From contig CM053336.1 in the NCBI GenBank assembly GCA_028583605.1, forward strand, positions 20,383,004 to 20,447,003: a stretch of DNA of 64,000 nucleotides, given 5' to 3'. Shown here in pieces: positions 1 to 11,774 of this stretch (position 1 is the first letter of the stretch; the number at the start of each line of letters is the position of its first letter). Position numbers and translations under genes: made by a program. This DNA is from Dastarcus helophoroides (lineage: Eukaryota; Arthropoda; Insecta; Coleoptera; Bothrideridae). The notes beneath the pieces were generated by a model that was not told the origin of the DNA, ran no database searches, and saw nothing but the letters and a program-made list of their open reading frames with translations.

Positions 1-3000
1 ACGATCCAAGTGCGCTATGGTGACCAGTTCACCCCCTACGAAGTAGTTAATTCGATTGACAGCGTTCGTGTAGATGAAGCAGTCTCCGACCCACAACCCC
101 GTACGAACGGACTCGTTTATCTCTCCTAAAACCTCAAACGCAGCTTCCACACCATCTTCGGCCACTTGTCCTAAGTCTTTAGCCTTTTGAACTTGCTCAG
201 CATCGTACGAAAGTATATAGTAGGTTTCCTCAGTTGCTAAGCATACTAGTTTGCCATTGTCGGACCAATAAACCGCCTTAGGTTGTATCTCGATGCGACG
301 AATCAAATCCAAGGTTTCCCAATCGTAGAAACTCAAACCGGAGACCGATTTAATACCCAGCAACCACCCTCCGAAAATTCCTTCAGCTCCAAAGTCCGGT
401 TTGAAACTCTTCCTCTCTTTAAAGTTTTTGAATATGCGTACTAAAGTGCTGCTTTCCCTGATGGCGTACTCGCTGGAATCTTGAGCCCAAACGAATTCCT
501 GGGCGCTCCCAAACGCCTTATTCCTCAGCGCCATCGCCGTGTAAATTATATATTCGCCGTCGCCGCAAACCACCACGAAACGGCCGTTGGGATTGTGCTG
601 TATAGTCTGGGGGTATATTTCGCACGCCCCCATGTCTTTCACGGCGACTGGTAAACGTTCCCCATCCCTGATCTCGGCGCCCTCAGGCAGCGCCTTTAAG
701 TTGGCCTGCTGTAGCTCGGAGTGACGCGCCCAGATGATTTTGCCCCCGCTCGCGTCCATGCTCACCGCGGGCTCTTCTCTCCCCAACTTGATCAAAACGC
801 TCCCCTCGTCGTAACCGATAGCGATGTTATTCGAGCCTTTCAAGCACATAATTGCCCACACTCTCTCGAATCCGTAATTCAAACTGGATTCCAATCTGTG
901 AGTATTCGCGTGCCAAACTCTTACTGTACCATCTTCGCTTCCCGTCATAACTATGGGCAATTCCGGGTGGAACCCAACAGCGGTAACATTGGCAACGTGG
1001 CCTTCGAGCGTTTGTACGCAGGTTTTGTTTTGGTAGTCCCATATTTTAACGCATCTGTCGTCCGCGCCCGATATAAGGTACGGTTTGTCGCCTCCGTGAT
1101 AGTAATCGACACAGTTGACGCCCTTTTCGTGCCCCTCCAACGTGAAATTAGCGGTCGACGCCCCCAACTGCCACACTTTAAGGGTACGATCTAGGGAAGC
1201 GCTAGCGAATGTGTTGTTGTCCTTCGGATTGATGGCTATCTGCATGATGTAATGTGTGTGGCCTTCGAAAACTTGCTGACATGCCCAAGCTTTTTCCCAA
1301 TTCCATAGTTTCACCAGCATATCGTCTAAAATTGGGGTTAATCATGAGTTTTTTAATTTATCCTCAAAATGACTATTTCTCAAAATCTCGATTTTTTCCA
1401 AAAATTCATAGTCTGTGAATAGTATTTATAAAAATATTGTCTTTTTAGAAATTTTCGCCCTCAGATAAAATTAGAAATTTCACAATCAAACATGACACGT
1501 CATTTCTTTCAGATTAAAAAAAATAATAATATAAAAAAAAATAGATTAAAAGAATGCAGTCTCAATTTCAAAATTTTGACTTTTTTCGGAATAAATTAGA
1601 AATCTCAAGTTGAAAACATCTACTTTTTTCCATACACTATTAAACAATTTAAATCAAATTTAATGTACCATATTGGGACTAATTTTTAAATTTAAGTTTG
1701 CCATTTAATTTTCATGTCAAGACACTTGAAATTTGAAAAAAATACTTTATTAAGAAATTCAAATGTCAAATTAAAATAGAAGTTCCAAGCAAAACTAAAA
1801 ATTAAAAAAAAGTCAAAATTTCAAGTACATTTATTCCATAACGTTTCAATTTCGTCGAAATTTTGACTTTTTTTTAAATATCAACAATTTCCAAAAAAAA
1901 AACATTCTTAGAAATCTAATTCAAAAGCAAAATTTCAGCGTTAGTTCCTGAAAGTATTAAACTAAAATCTCTATTTTTTTTTATAAAGGAATAAGTAAAT
2001 AATCAGTAAAAAAATTTAATAAAGGAAATCTCTTGCAAAAAAATGCGTTTTGAAGTTTTTATTAAAATTTGTAGTTACTTCTAAAAAATATACAAAAGAA
2101 ACTTCAATTTTTTATGCACCTTCGATTGTGACATACAAATTTCGATTTTTCTCTTCAAAAGTCAAGACTTTTCTAAACAATCTTTAGAAAATTCAATTTT
2201 TCTCTTAAAATGTTACCTTTTTTTCACAAAAATTCGACTTTTTTTAGTTACATTTAGAATGGACATCAAAATTAAAAAAAAAAAAAGAAAATTAAAAAGC
2301 AACATTTGACCCTATCCCTAAATTTCTAATTTCTAATTTTCTTGAAATTTAGATTCAGATACCTGAACTTTGATTTTTCTCTTGAATTGTTGAAAGAATG
2401 TATAGTTTAATTCAAATTGTCTAATTTTCTCGAAGTTTTACTGTATTTTGAAAATTCACTTTTTCCTGAAATCAATTGAGAATGCCTACTTTCTAGGCGC
2501 AATTTCAGGCCGCAAAATACGTTATTCCAGTATTTCAGACCTTTGCTACAGAATCATCACAAAACAGTCTGAGAAAGTATTTTCTGGCCTAGGCAGAGGA
2601 AGTAAGTAACTTTAACAATGACAATGAAAAATGTCATGAAATTATAAAGGTTCCTTAATTTAAATAATATTGATCGAGATTTCAGAAAAAATAGTATGTG
2701 TACTTCGTAGTAAAAGCACATTCCTTTCAGGTTTGTTAGCCTTGGCTTCAATTACAATGTTATGTGGGAATGCCTTGATTTTACTACTAGATACACAATA
2801 CACTATTTCCTCACAATTTTAAATTTTTTTGACATTTTGACTTGGGATTCAAATTTAAACCAAATTACTACTTAAAATTCGAATAGCAAAATTTTCAAAT
2901 TACATCCTGCAAGTTTAAACTTCAAATTTGGGGTTTTTTAATATGTAATTTGTAAGAAATTTGGAAAAAGGAGCCTTACATTATAGATTTCTAATATAAA

Positions 3001-3456
3001 TAACTGTTTTATATTAATAACCAAGAATAAATAATTCTACTTACCACTGCAAGTCAAAATGTAAGGCTGCGTTGGGTGTACAACGATGCATCTTACATAG
3101 TCAGAGTGCGCCTCAAAGGCGTGTACTCTGTCCAAAGTATTGTAATTAAAAACTCTTATTTGCATGTCATCTGAACCTGTCACGATCCAATTCTTTCTAG
3201 GAACAAATTTAGCAGTTCGAACAGGGATATCACAAACTTCAAATGTCTTAACAAGTTGCTGATTTTCTACATTCCAAACGTTCACATTTCCATTGTACAA
3301 AGAACATAGCATCCAGGGTTCTGAAGGGTGCAAGTCGACAGATTTTACTCTGTCAGATCTTGCTGTTAGTTTCCGTTTTATATCTAACTTCAACGGCTGC
3401 AAAAATAGCGGTCAAGGTGACTGATAAAAAACATTTCGCTAAATTTCACTTACCAT
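1..3456 (-). CDS. COPB2: Coatomer subunit beta' (beta'-COP), 5' part, three exons
   Basis: WD40 subunit of the COPI vesicle coat, which returns cargo from Golgi to ER. Coding exons on the minus strand are 3454-3456 (ATG only), 3045-3396, and 1325 down to base 1, where the gene leaves the window. Junctions are ATG|GTAAGT, TTTTTGCAG|CCG, AGTG|GTAAGT and TTTTAG|ACG, and the frame is kept throughout. The product begins [19 protein letters not shown], close to the family consensus, with WD repeats containing [13 protein letters not shown] and [12 protein letters not shown]. About 560 residues are present, ending at VTIAHLDR, so roughly the C-terminal 40% lies outside. An open frame starting at the TTG at 3402 reads through the acceptor and is not the true start. 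The gene is single-copy housekeeping in animals. I see no breaks. Confidence 0.96.
1326..3044 (-). repeat. COPB2 intron 2, AT-rich degenerate repeat
   Basis: A 1.7 kb intron with consensus donor and acceptor. Most of 1370-2500 and 2800-3000 is low-complexity A/T with scattered pieces such as AAATTTCAAG, AATTTTGAC and TTTCGACTT. It is the same type of sequence as the GTCGAAATTT satellite elsewhere in the window, but older and more diverged. The open frame at 2557-2751 has no recognisable domain and is not called. Confidence 0.6.
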
Positions 3457-3659
3457 ATTTGTACGATTTAATATGCCTTTTATTAATAAGACAAAATATT
3501 ACAACAAATTCAATTTATAAACAGGGGACTTGTCATAACCCTAGACGTGGCTTACAATTTTTGACAACTGACAGATGCTGGGATCTCATAGAATCTTACT
3601 GAGCAAAATAATCAAACTTCTCTTAGCGACACCTTCCAACTATTTGACAACTAATGCTT

Positions 3660-4390
3660 TTGTCTCGTTTTTTCTCGAAATTTCGAGTTTTCGATATCAA
3701 TTAAAAAAAATTCAATGCACTGAGTTTAAAGTCGAAATTTCGAATTTAAAGCCGAAATTTCGACTTTACCATCAAAGAAGAATAATTACTATCAAAATCC
3801 GATTTTTTTTCTCTAAATTTCCATTTTAAACTGAGAATTTCGACTATAAATTTGAGATTTCGACTTTTTTCTCAAAATATCGAGTTTTTTCTCTAAATTT
3901 CCATTTTAATCTCGAAACTTCAACTTTAATCTCGAAATTTCGACTTTCTTTTCGAAATTCTGAAATTAAAGTCGAATTTTCTATACTCTATGATTATTTT
4001 AGGCATATCATAAGGCCCCCACCACTCCCATTTTCCAACAATATTGACAATTGGCAGTAGGGTGCGTTCAATAATTTCTATTTTTTATTGCCAAAATTTG
4101 GATGAGAAAAAGGTCGAAATTTCCAGTTTAAAGTCTAAATTTCGAAAAAAAGTCAAAATTCGAGTTTAATGTCGAAATTTCACGATTAAGGTCAAAATTT
4201 CGACAAAAAAAGTCGAAATTTCGAATTTAAAGTCGTAATTTTGAGATTAAAGTCGTAATTTCTAAAAAAAATTTTTAAATCGATGTCTTTTGTACGTCTT
4301 TGTAAAAGTCGAAATTCCGACGAAATTTTGAGATTAAAATTGAAATTTCAACATTAATATCCAAATTTTGAGAACAAATTCTCTATTAGG
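3660..4390. repeat. GTCGAAATTT satellite block with a polarity switch
   Basis: From 3660 to about 3980 the plus strand is the pyrimidine version (repeated TTTCGACTTT and CTCGAAATTTC). From about 4080 to 4370 it is the complementary purine version (repeated AAGTCGAAATTTC). The two halves are therefore inverted around a 70 bp unique centre near 4000-4075. Nothing in the block is coding. It separates COPB2 (minus) from ZAD gene A (plus). Confidence 0.65.
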
Positions 4391-4504
4391 TTCTACACCT
4401 TCGTACAAAAGAACTGCCTTCCTACCTTACACAAAATATTAATAATGATTACTAAAAATTTCCTTTTGACTTTTTCTAATTTGATCTATAGTTCATCTCA
4501 AGTT

Positions 4505-4932
4505 AATATGCATAAGAATAGGCTATGAAGTATTAAATCAACCGTTAGATATAAGTTACTAAAAAAAATCAGCAGAACTAACGCTGCCTTCACGCGTAAT
4601 ATATTTTCATGATTAATGTGTTGCCTATATTTCAGGTATTGTTTGGCAGAAATAATCGGACTAAATGTGTTCCATATTGTTTTCATTTGCATTATTAATA
4701 ATTTAATAATTTTCATCGGAAATTGACATAAAATATAAAAGAATCACTCTTAAAATAACCGACAACAAATCAAAATATTTAATGATAGATATACGTATTT
4801 AGGTTAGGATTTTAAGAACACAGAACATCATTAAAAAATATCATAGTGCTGCCACACGACCATGTCTAAGTATTACTAGTTCTTGCTCTTACTACTACAA
4901 AATTAAAAGTTCAGTGCCCACTCTGATGCAGA
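4505..4932 (-). mobile_element. TIR-type non-autonomous element, copy 1 of 3
   Basis: The reverse complement matches 28429-28860 and 32826-33530 over nearly its whole length, clearly alignable by eye at around 80%. Shared landmarks are TTAAATATTTTGATTTGTTG, TTTTAAGAGTGATTCTTTT and GGCAACACATTAAT. The ends are imperfect inverted repeats related to AATCTGCATAAGAGTAGG. I could not find a clean target duplication. The copy ends about 290 bp upstream of the ATG of ZAD gene A and points away from it. A 72-codon open frame within it is not preserved in the other two copies. Confidence 0.55.
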
Positions 4933-5221
4933 TTTATTATGTGGAATGGACTACAGAAATGTTGAGTTTAAGTATTAGTAGTTCCTTTGACTATAAGTAT
5001 ATATTTTCTAAGGGTAGTTCGCATATTTTGACACATGACACTTGCCATAGATAGCTGCGGTTTTCCGTTCAGGATATCTGTCATAATACAAATCATAAGA
5101 TAAGCAAGAAGCAAGCGAAATTTCAGGAATCAATCGTTGTAATAAGCAGTTGGAAGCTAAACAAAACAACGGGCGCAAATTTTGAAATAATAAAACTGTA
5201 TCGTCTTTTAAAGAACACGTT

Positions 5222-6909
5222 ATGGAGATTACGGTACCTGAAAATCCTAATTATATCTGCCGTTTCTGTGCCTTGACTTATGAAGAAGAACTGCATCATA
5301 ACGTTGTAGAAATCGGCGATCTTTTAACAAAACTTAACTTTGATGTAATTAATCAGGTTTACGTTTGGTTATTTATTATTGTTTAATTTTGTAGGTATCG
5401 CAATCGGAAATATTACCTTGCAAAATTTGCTGGAACTGCTTTCAAGAAGTAAATAAAGCGGTTGATTTGAAAACACGGATACAAGAAAGCGAAGAATTGT
5501 TACTCTCTGTGTATACGCAGTTGGCTTTGGAGCAAGAAAAAGCGTATACAGAATGTGCAGAGTTTAGTTGTTTGGACTGCCAAGTGAATTTCCTAAATTA
5601 CTATCAGTTAAGCGCCCACAAGATGAGCTGCAATAGAAAGAGTTTATTTGAAGAAATCGACGATTCCAACAAAACATCGACAATTCCTGGAAACAGTATA
5701 ATTAAACCTTGTGATAAAATTTTCAGCCATAGAACCAACACTAGGGGTTCAAATATAAACAATAAATGTGAAAGTTACAAAGATGGACATATTGATATAC
5801 AGTCACTTATAAACCATAAGAAAACCTTTGATGAGTCGAATAAGTTTCCCTGTACAAAGGATGCTATATTTACAAGCCAAGTTAACTTTATCGGTGAATT
5901 GTATATGATTCGATGCCCCCCAATGACAGCACGCAGAAAAAATAGATACAATTGTGAATTGTGCTGTTATAAACCAAACACCGAATTGGACAACAATTTA
6001 CACTTTTTAAAACATGTAATTATTAATTCAAGTGGGGAAATTGTCCACAGAAGCTTCTGTGAAATTTGTGGTAAAATTTTCCTCTCATCCGATGAACGAA
6101 AAACGCACATTGCTGATGCTCATAAAAATTCCACATTAGCATTAACTTGTGTGAGGAATAATATAACATTTGACTCGGAAAGCTCCTATTTTTTACATCA
6201 ACACCCAGATGAAGGTACCCAAACGACCTTTTCATGTAAAATTTGTATAAAGTCTAACTTATTTGAATCAAAAGAAGCTTTGTTCGTGCATGCCTTGGAG
6301 CATTTGGCCAAACGATACAGTTGTTTGAAGTGCAAAGATCTCTACATTAGCGAAATAACTCGTAATCAGCATCTTAAGAAACACGCTGGTTATCGTTATA
6401 GTTGTACCAAATGCAGCAGAGTTTTCGCCAATAAAGGTTCCCTAAATTATCACTTGCTCCATCACGATCAGCATCAAAATTACATTTGCGAGAAGTGCGG
6501 TAAAACCCTCAAGTCATTCAGGAGCTTGCAGTTGCATCATCAGAAGCATTACAGCACTAAGCAAGTTTGTAATATGTGCAACTACAGCACAGTAAGTTAT
6601 GGGGATTTGCAAGTGCACAAAAGGGTGCATACGAACGAGCGCCCTTACAAGTGCACTTACGAAAACTGCGGAAAAAGCTATAAGACGTGTAGTCAATTAA
6701 GTGACCACACCAAGGGGCACTTGAAGCTGAGAAATCATATTTGCAGTACATGCAACGCTTCGTTTACGCGGAAGAGCGGGTTGAAGTACCACGAGATGAC
6801 GCACACTTCAGAACGACCTTTTGTTTGTGATGTTTGTTTTGCGAGGTTCACAAAGAAATACAATCTTAAAATTCATGTTCGAAGTCAACATCCTTTTAGT
6901 ATATCATAA
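5222..6909 (+). CDS. ZAD gene A: ZAD-C2H2 zinc-finger protein, 549 aa
   Basis: Two coding exons, 5222-5356 and 5395-6909, with a 38 nt intron (AATCAG|GTTTAC ... TTTTGTAG|GTATCG, phase 0). The N-terminal ZAD has paired cysteines at residues 14/17 (CRFC) and 57/60 (CWNC). Residues 60-70 contain the motif TRIQESEELL, also seen in ZAD genes B and C. About ten C2H2 fingers follow. The first ones are spaced and partly degenerate. The C-terminal ones, from CLKCKDLYIS to CDVCFARFTKKYNLKIHVRSQH, are regular, and the last three are near-canonical with TGH/TSERP-type linkers. Proteins of this family are nuclear DNA-binding regulators whose ZAD mediates dimerisation; the target is unknown. The start is chosen because it alone restores the first ZAD cysteine pair. 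The 38 nt intron is unusually short, but both signals are present and the frame is kept. Confidence 0.9.
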
Positions 6910-6913
6910 TAAA
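6908..6913 (+). terminator. Poly(A) signal overlapping the stop codon of ZAD gene A
   Basis: AATAAA begins on the second base of the TAA stop at 6907-6909. If it is used, the 3' UTR would be only about 20-30 nt. No better signal lies in the next 100 bases. Confidence 0.5.
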
Positions 6914-7079
6914 AGTTTACTCTCTGTATGCATGTATTTCAGTTTTTGCTCCTTCTGAACTGCGTAAGGCAAAAAAATATTAATCGTCAAGGTTATCACA
7001 AGAAAACTCAAAATTTTCTGTCAGAAACTAGCAATAAAAGTATTGAAATGTTAAGAATTTTCTATTATTTTTCGTTTGG

Positions 7080-7700
7080 GGTCGGTTGCCCCTGCAGCAC
7101 TGAAGCTTTCGCTTATTGTACCCCCCACAAATGACTCATAGGCCCAATATTTTGAAAAAAACCAGTACCTCCTTTATGAGTGTTTCTACTATTGTCTTTG
7201 GTTCAGTCAGAGCATTCCTAAAGATGGAATGTCTATCTCTTGCCAGAGACGGAATTCACATATGTGTCGAGAAGTTTCTTCTTTTTCCCCACACAATCTA
7301 GAAGTAAATTTTTCTTTTATGTCAATTATTGTAAGATGTTTCATTAGGGCAGAGCTTCGGTAAATAACCCAACTGTCCACCTGAGCCGATTCGTGCCTAA
7401 CTTTAAAAGTGCCCTGGCTTTCTTTTCTGATCTATCATCAATCTTTTTCATTGACTTGAGCATGAAGTATGTCTAGCAGATTGGCCTGAAAGACTTTGCC
7501 TGGGCGTATGTGTTTCGCCCTGGTTTAGGTATAAAAAACTCTCATCCTTCTCCAGTCCAGAGCCACATATCCTGTGGCCACGCAACCCCTGAATATTGTG
7601 TACAAGGGTGCAGCATTGCTTCAACTCCTTGTAGCATTATTGGTAATATTCCGTCTGAGCCAGGTGATTTATATGGGTTGAAACTATCGCCCATATAATC
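7080..7700 (-). pseudogene. Relic of a LINE (R1/Jockey-like) ORF2: RT segment and C-terminus
   Basis: On the minus strand, 7700 to about 7330 translates to a reverse-transcriptase finger region with SPGSDGILPIMLQ, then FIPKPGRNTYAQ and KSFRPI, which are typical of Jockey/R1-group non-LTR retrotransposons. About 7330 down to 7080 gives the C-terminal part (LRWTVGLFTEAL, CGEEEETS, EPKTIVETLIKEVLVFFKILGL). The palm with the catalytic box is missing between them, and stops and frameshifts are present. It is a dead, internally deleted copy. The ORF1 relic at 8250-8760 has the same orientation and may be the 5' part of the same insertion. Confidence 0.7.
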
Positions 7701-7756
7701 CTGGTTATGTCAAATAGCTATTTTCCAGCTTTGACTCGATCACCGATATTGCGGTA

Positions 7757-8005
7757 GAGTAGACTCCCGCTAAAGTTGCGCTCACCGGACTGGATCGACC
7801 GTTAAAGTTGCTACTCCCCTACCATTGTCGAAAAATGTATATGTTGTATTGCTCCTTGGGCGGTTATTTAAAAGTGGCGCTAAAACTCGGAAGTCTAATT
7901 CGTCGTTCGAAAATTAGAGAGGGGGAATATCCGCGCAACTTTAGCGATCGTATCTTGTCAACTCTGGACAACTTTAACGGGCGCAACTTTAGTGGGAGTC
8001 GACTG
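7757..8005. mobile_element. pogo-like MITE (TA target site)
   Basis: The left end reads GAGTAGACTCCCGCTAAAG and the right end, reverse complemented, CAGTCGACTCCCACTAAAG. Both continue into TTGCGC and are flanked by TA (7755-7756 and 8006-8007). A second inverted segment, CGTTAAAGTTG, lies further in. The CAGT-type start, TA target and 249 bp size fit a non-autonomous Tc1/mariner-pogo element. It has no coding capacity. Confidence 0.7.
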
Positions 8006-8021
8006 TACATCAATGAAGTAG

Positions 8022-8352
8022 CCCTACTTCAATTTTTCTCAGGCGATCTTTAGATCAATGGTAGAAAGAAGACAGGGGAACAAGAAAAACCTGAAGAGAT
8101 TGAGGCTGACAAAGGGACTGAAAAGGACATATCTCTGTAAGGCAGATGTGGTTGCCTTGCACTGATGTAGATTTATCGGTAGTGCTTTGAATTAATCTAT
8201 CTTAGTTTGGGAGGGCTTACTCTGAAGAGGTTCATGCTGTAGATTTCTTTCTAGTCCCTTCTTTGTCAGCCTCCATCTCCTCAGGTTTCTCTTGTTCCCT
8301 TGTGTTATTTCTCCCCATCGATCTAAAGATCGTCTGAGAAAGGTTGAAGTAG
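8022..8352. repeat. Imperfect inverted duplication of a LINE ORF1 fragment
   Basis: The segment 8022-8120 matches the reverse complement of 8250-8352 (CCTACTTCAA, GATCTTTAGATC, GGGAACAAGA, GAGGCTGACAAAG). The right arm is in frame with the ORF1 relic on the minus strand; the left arm carries the same piece on the plus strand. The pair could form a long hairpin. It probably arose from two insertions of related elements rather than from a functional palindrome. Confidence 0.7.
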
Positions 8353-8760
8353 GGTCTACCTTGTAGTCCCTGAATTGTGTCCCATGAACTTTCGTCCATA
8401 AGAAGAATTAAATGCTGCCCTCTACAAATATCTGTATAGGGTCTTGGATTTTGGTACGTTAGCCCTTTGGTACCGGAATCTACCCAAAGACACTTGGTTT
8501 TGGTTCCACGATGGTAAGTTTCATATTTGTCAAGATAGGGTTTCCTGCTCCAACCAACAATTCCTTATTGGCCTGGTCGGCGCAAGAAAACCCCCTTTGT
8601 TATTCACTCCAGAGAACCTTGGAGGTGGTTCTTCGATCATTTTCCGCAGCTCGTCGATAAGAGTTTCCTTAATAAGGTCCTCTTACTCTTCATTTATGGT
8701 GATTCCTGGATATCCTTCTAGCAGTATAGCTAATCGGATATCCGTAACAGCTGACGTGTA
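8250..8760 (-). pseudogene. LINE ORF1 (gag-like, DUF4780-like) remnant
   Basis: On the minus strand the segment encodes KMIEEPPPRFSGV followed by KGGFLAPT and CWLE. After a frameshift come TKTKCLWVDSG and LMDESSW ... GRPYFNLSQ. This order of a conserved PRF/GG core, WL, then DESSW resembles gag-like ORF1 proteins of insect R1/Jockey LINEs. The reading is broken by at least one frameshift and by stops. The family assignment is from motif memory only. Confidence 0.5.
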
Positions 8761-8769
8761 GGATGAAGT

Positions 8770-9650
8770 CGTCTTTGACATTTAAATATTAAGAAAATTG
8801 ACGCTCTTATTTTTTAAATTAAAATTTAGGGTTCAAAATTCCCAAAGAGGTGAATTTAGAGCTCTAAACCCTTAAAATAACTCTTCAAATTATGATATTT
8901 TCTTAAATTAAACTCGAAAGTTGGATTCTTTCTCGAAATGTTAAGTTTTAAATTTAAAACTAGAAAATTTAATATTTTAATAAATTTGAAAACTTGTGAA
9001 TTTAACTTACAATTTTATTTTTTCTGAACATTGGACTTTTCTCAAAATATTGAGTTTGACATAAAATTTCGAATTTGAACTGCATATTTAGACTTTTTCT
9101 ATGAATTACAACTTTTTTTTTCCCAAGTTTTTTGCTATTTCATTAAAGAAACATGCCAAAATATCTAGAAAACGACGAAATTTAGTTTAATGTAGTAATT
9201 TTGGAAAATACATATGTAATAGCAAAAACTGTTAGTGTGTTTGAAAAACACCCTTAAGGTGTATAAAAAAAATGCAAAATTTAGAGAAGACGACATTTCG
9301 AGATTTGGGCAGAAATTTGGAAAAAATTAAAATTTAATCCAGATTTCCAGTCTTAGTTGAAATTTCGAAAAAGAGGTGTTTATAAACTAATTCATAAAAT
9401 ATACATATTAACAGTAAATATTAATATTAGATAGTTAATTTTTATTGTTAATACCTATATTTTATGAGGTATAGTTATAAATACTGAAGAATTGCACAAA
9501 ATGTTAAAAATATCAACTGTTTATAAATAAATAAAACTTTATAAACCTCTGTTTATTATTTTTGTATTTATTATAATATATGAAACTCGTAAAGAAAATA
9601 TGAGACTAGCATTCTTAATAATAAAAAACAAGAAATAAAAACCATATATA
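8770..9650. repeat. AT-rich degenerate satellite-like DNA
   Basis: From 8770 to about 9390 there are loose repeats of the AAATTTCGA / TTTTCTCAAAAT kind. The rest, to 9650, is plain A/T with repeated TTTATAA and TTAATA. No open frame with a domain is present. Confidence 0.5.
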
Positions 9651-10730
9651 TGTCGTAGCCATATCATCAAATTCGCCGTATTATCAAACGGTTAGCCAGA
9701 TTATAAAATGCGGCCACATTACAAAATCATTGTTTATTTCACATTATTTGAGAATATGACTGTTGTTTTTAGCCATATTAGCATGTAGTTGATCGAGTGA
9801 GCGCCAGAATATCAACTAAATTTGGCATTGGGACGAAATCAAAATTAAGAAGAAAATTTGAGATATACCAATCAATTTTACAAATAATAATAAGTTTTAT
9901 ATTGAACGGTAAGTAATTAAACAGCTACAAAAAGGGCTTATATTATTGTTATTGTTTATTGCTGCACGGTTGTTGGGATATCTGATGTCGCCATCAAATG
10001 GTTTTTAAAACATAAGCATCTTCTGTTGTTACATTGATTCTTGTTAAGTTTACAAGAACATTTCTTAAATTCTAGGCCTCCAACTGGGAAACTTTACTCA
10101 CATACTCTGGTATCAATATTGGATTTGTATCAGAAATATTTGTTACAGAAGAATTGTGAGCTGTGTCCAAATTCAGTTCGTCTCTTGAGAATCAAAGATA
10201 CAGACGTCCATATTCGGTACCTATTTGATAAACTCCATTTTTCTTCTTTAATATCTTTCCCAAGACATTTGTTGGGTGAAGCGGACCCTTGTCAATTTTA
10301 GGTACTGTAATTAAAACGTAGTTGTTGATATGCAAATCACTGAACTGCTTCTTAAATGTTTCAACCATTCTGCAGCTCTTTGAATTCGTCTGGCAGATTT
10401 GTTTCTTTCGCTAGAAACTCTTTCTTCCTCATCACATAGTTGGCATATCTCGTGGACGATTTCTTTAGAAGAACATACTGGATATTTAACATTACCTTAC
10501 TTTAAGTTTACTTTTACTTAATTTAACTTTTTATCAAATTTATGAGGTTCGCACAGCCACCACAATACAAAACTGACTTCATTTGATAATAAGGCCCTCG
10601 GCCGGTTAGCTATATTTTAAAATGACTAGAAACAGCAGCCATATTATCAAATAATGTAAAATAAACAACACGTTCCATAATTTGGCTAGCCATTTAATAA
10701 AAAGACGAATTTGATGATATGGCTGCGACA
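9651..10730 (-). mobile_element. DNA transposon remnant with long TIRs
   Basis: The first ~120 bp (TGTCGTAGCCATATCATCAA ...) and the last ~130 bp reverse complemented (TGTCGCAGCCATATCATCAA ...) are alignable throughout. Both contain AAATTCG, a TTAGCCA block, TTTATTT, ACATTATTTGA and AATATG. The element is 1080 bp. The target duplication is ambiguous because both flanks are TATATA-like. Inside is a minus-strand remnant of an integrase-type protein (10120-10480). Its right end abuts the 3' end of the LINE at 10740. Confidence 0.75.
10120..10480 (-). pseudogene. KRBA2/SCAND3-like integrase C-terminal remnant
   Basis: The minus strand gives CSSKEIVHEICQLCDEEER then KSARRIQRAA and, after a +1/-1 shift, DLHINNYVLITVPKIDKGPL and HPTNVLGKD. 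The Cys cluster, basic stretch and V-x-I/V-P-K-x-D-x-G-P-x-x-P-x-N-x-x-G block are the C-terminal signature of KRBA2- and SCAND3-like proteins, which descend from eukaryotic integrase-type DNA transposons. The upstream catalytic core is absent, so this is a deletion derivative. Confidence 0.5.
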
Positions 10731-11774
10731 TTTATATAATCGATCTCCCTTCTACCTTTCGGTGTCGGGATTAATAATAATAGCTATTTTCTTTTCCTTT
10801 ATACGTTTTCTAGGGATTTTTTCCACTCTTTCATATCTTGTGCTAATTGTTTTGCCTCTGTTGTTGTTTGTTTCTTTCTCCTGAGTATTTTTCCTATTAT
10901 GTTGTCCCAGGTTTCTTTCGGTCTGCCTCTATCCCTTTTGATGGCTGGCTTTGCCTCCCATACTCTTTTTACTAATCTGCTATCCTCCATTCGTTGTAAG
11001 TGTCCCCACCATGCCAATTGCCTTTGTTCAACATATTCTAATATTGGTTTTGTTTCTAGTTCTGCTCTTATATCCGTGTTCCTAATTTTATCCCTTCTTG
11101 TGATTCCTTTGACTGTTCTTAGGTATTTCATTTCTATGGTTTGTATTCTATTTTTCGTTTTTCTCTCCAGTATCCATGTTTCGCTTCCGTACGTGAGTAT
11201 AGGTATGAAGATTGTATGGAATATTGGTATTTTTGTCTTCTTTGAAATTTCCTTCTTGCTGATAAATGCGTCTTTTAGTAGATGGTATGTGTTTATGGCT
11301 TTTTGTGTTCTCTCCATTATGTTCCTTTCTTGGCTTCAATTGCTGTCTATTATTGTACCGAAATACTTGAATTGTGTCACCTGTTCGATATCGTTATCTT
11401 GTATCTTTATATTAATCTTTTCTTGTTTCATTGCTATCAACATTACTTTGCTTTTTTTAGTACTTATTTTCATTCCGATTTTTTTTTAATATTCTGTTCC
11501 ATGTATTTATGTTATTTTGTAATCCTCTTTCTGTACGAGTTATTATTAGTAAGCCGTCTGCAAATGCGCATTTTCTAATTTTTACTGATTGTAGTTTCCT
11601 CATTCCCACGTACAGTTCTTGCGTGTCTTGTTTACTTTCTTTAATTAGGTGATCCATAAAAATATTGAACAACGCGGGGCTTAGAGTACCTCCCTGTCTT
11701 AATCCATTTTTTGTTTCAAATGTTTCCGATGTTTTATTGTCTTTAATTACTTGATTTAGGTTCTTCTTGTATAC

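Noticed and set aside
721..1194. 157-codon plus-strand frame
   Set aside because: It is the antisense shadow of the COPB2 WD40 exon, which is strongly conserved on the minus strand.
3360..3829. Two plus-strand frames near the COPB2 start
   Set aside because: They overlap the COPB2 start exon and satellite, and no domain or plausible start context is seen.
4498..4716. 72-codon minus-strand frame
   Set aside because: It lies in a TIR element whose other two copies have early stops in the same frame.
10899..11578. Hydrophobic plus-strand frames of 98-196 codons
   Set aside because: Complement of the LINE RT C-terminal region. Apparent membrane segments come from the antisense of a Lys/Glu/Asn-rich protein.
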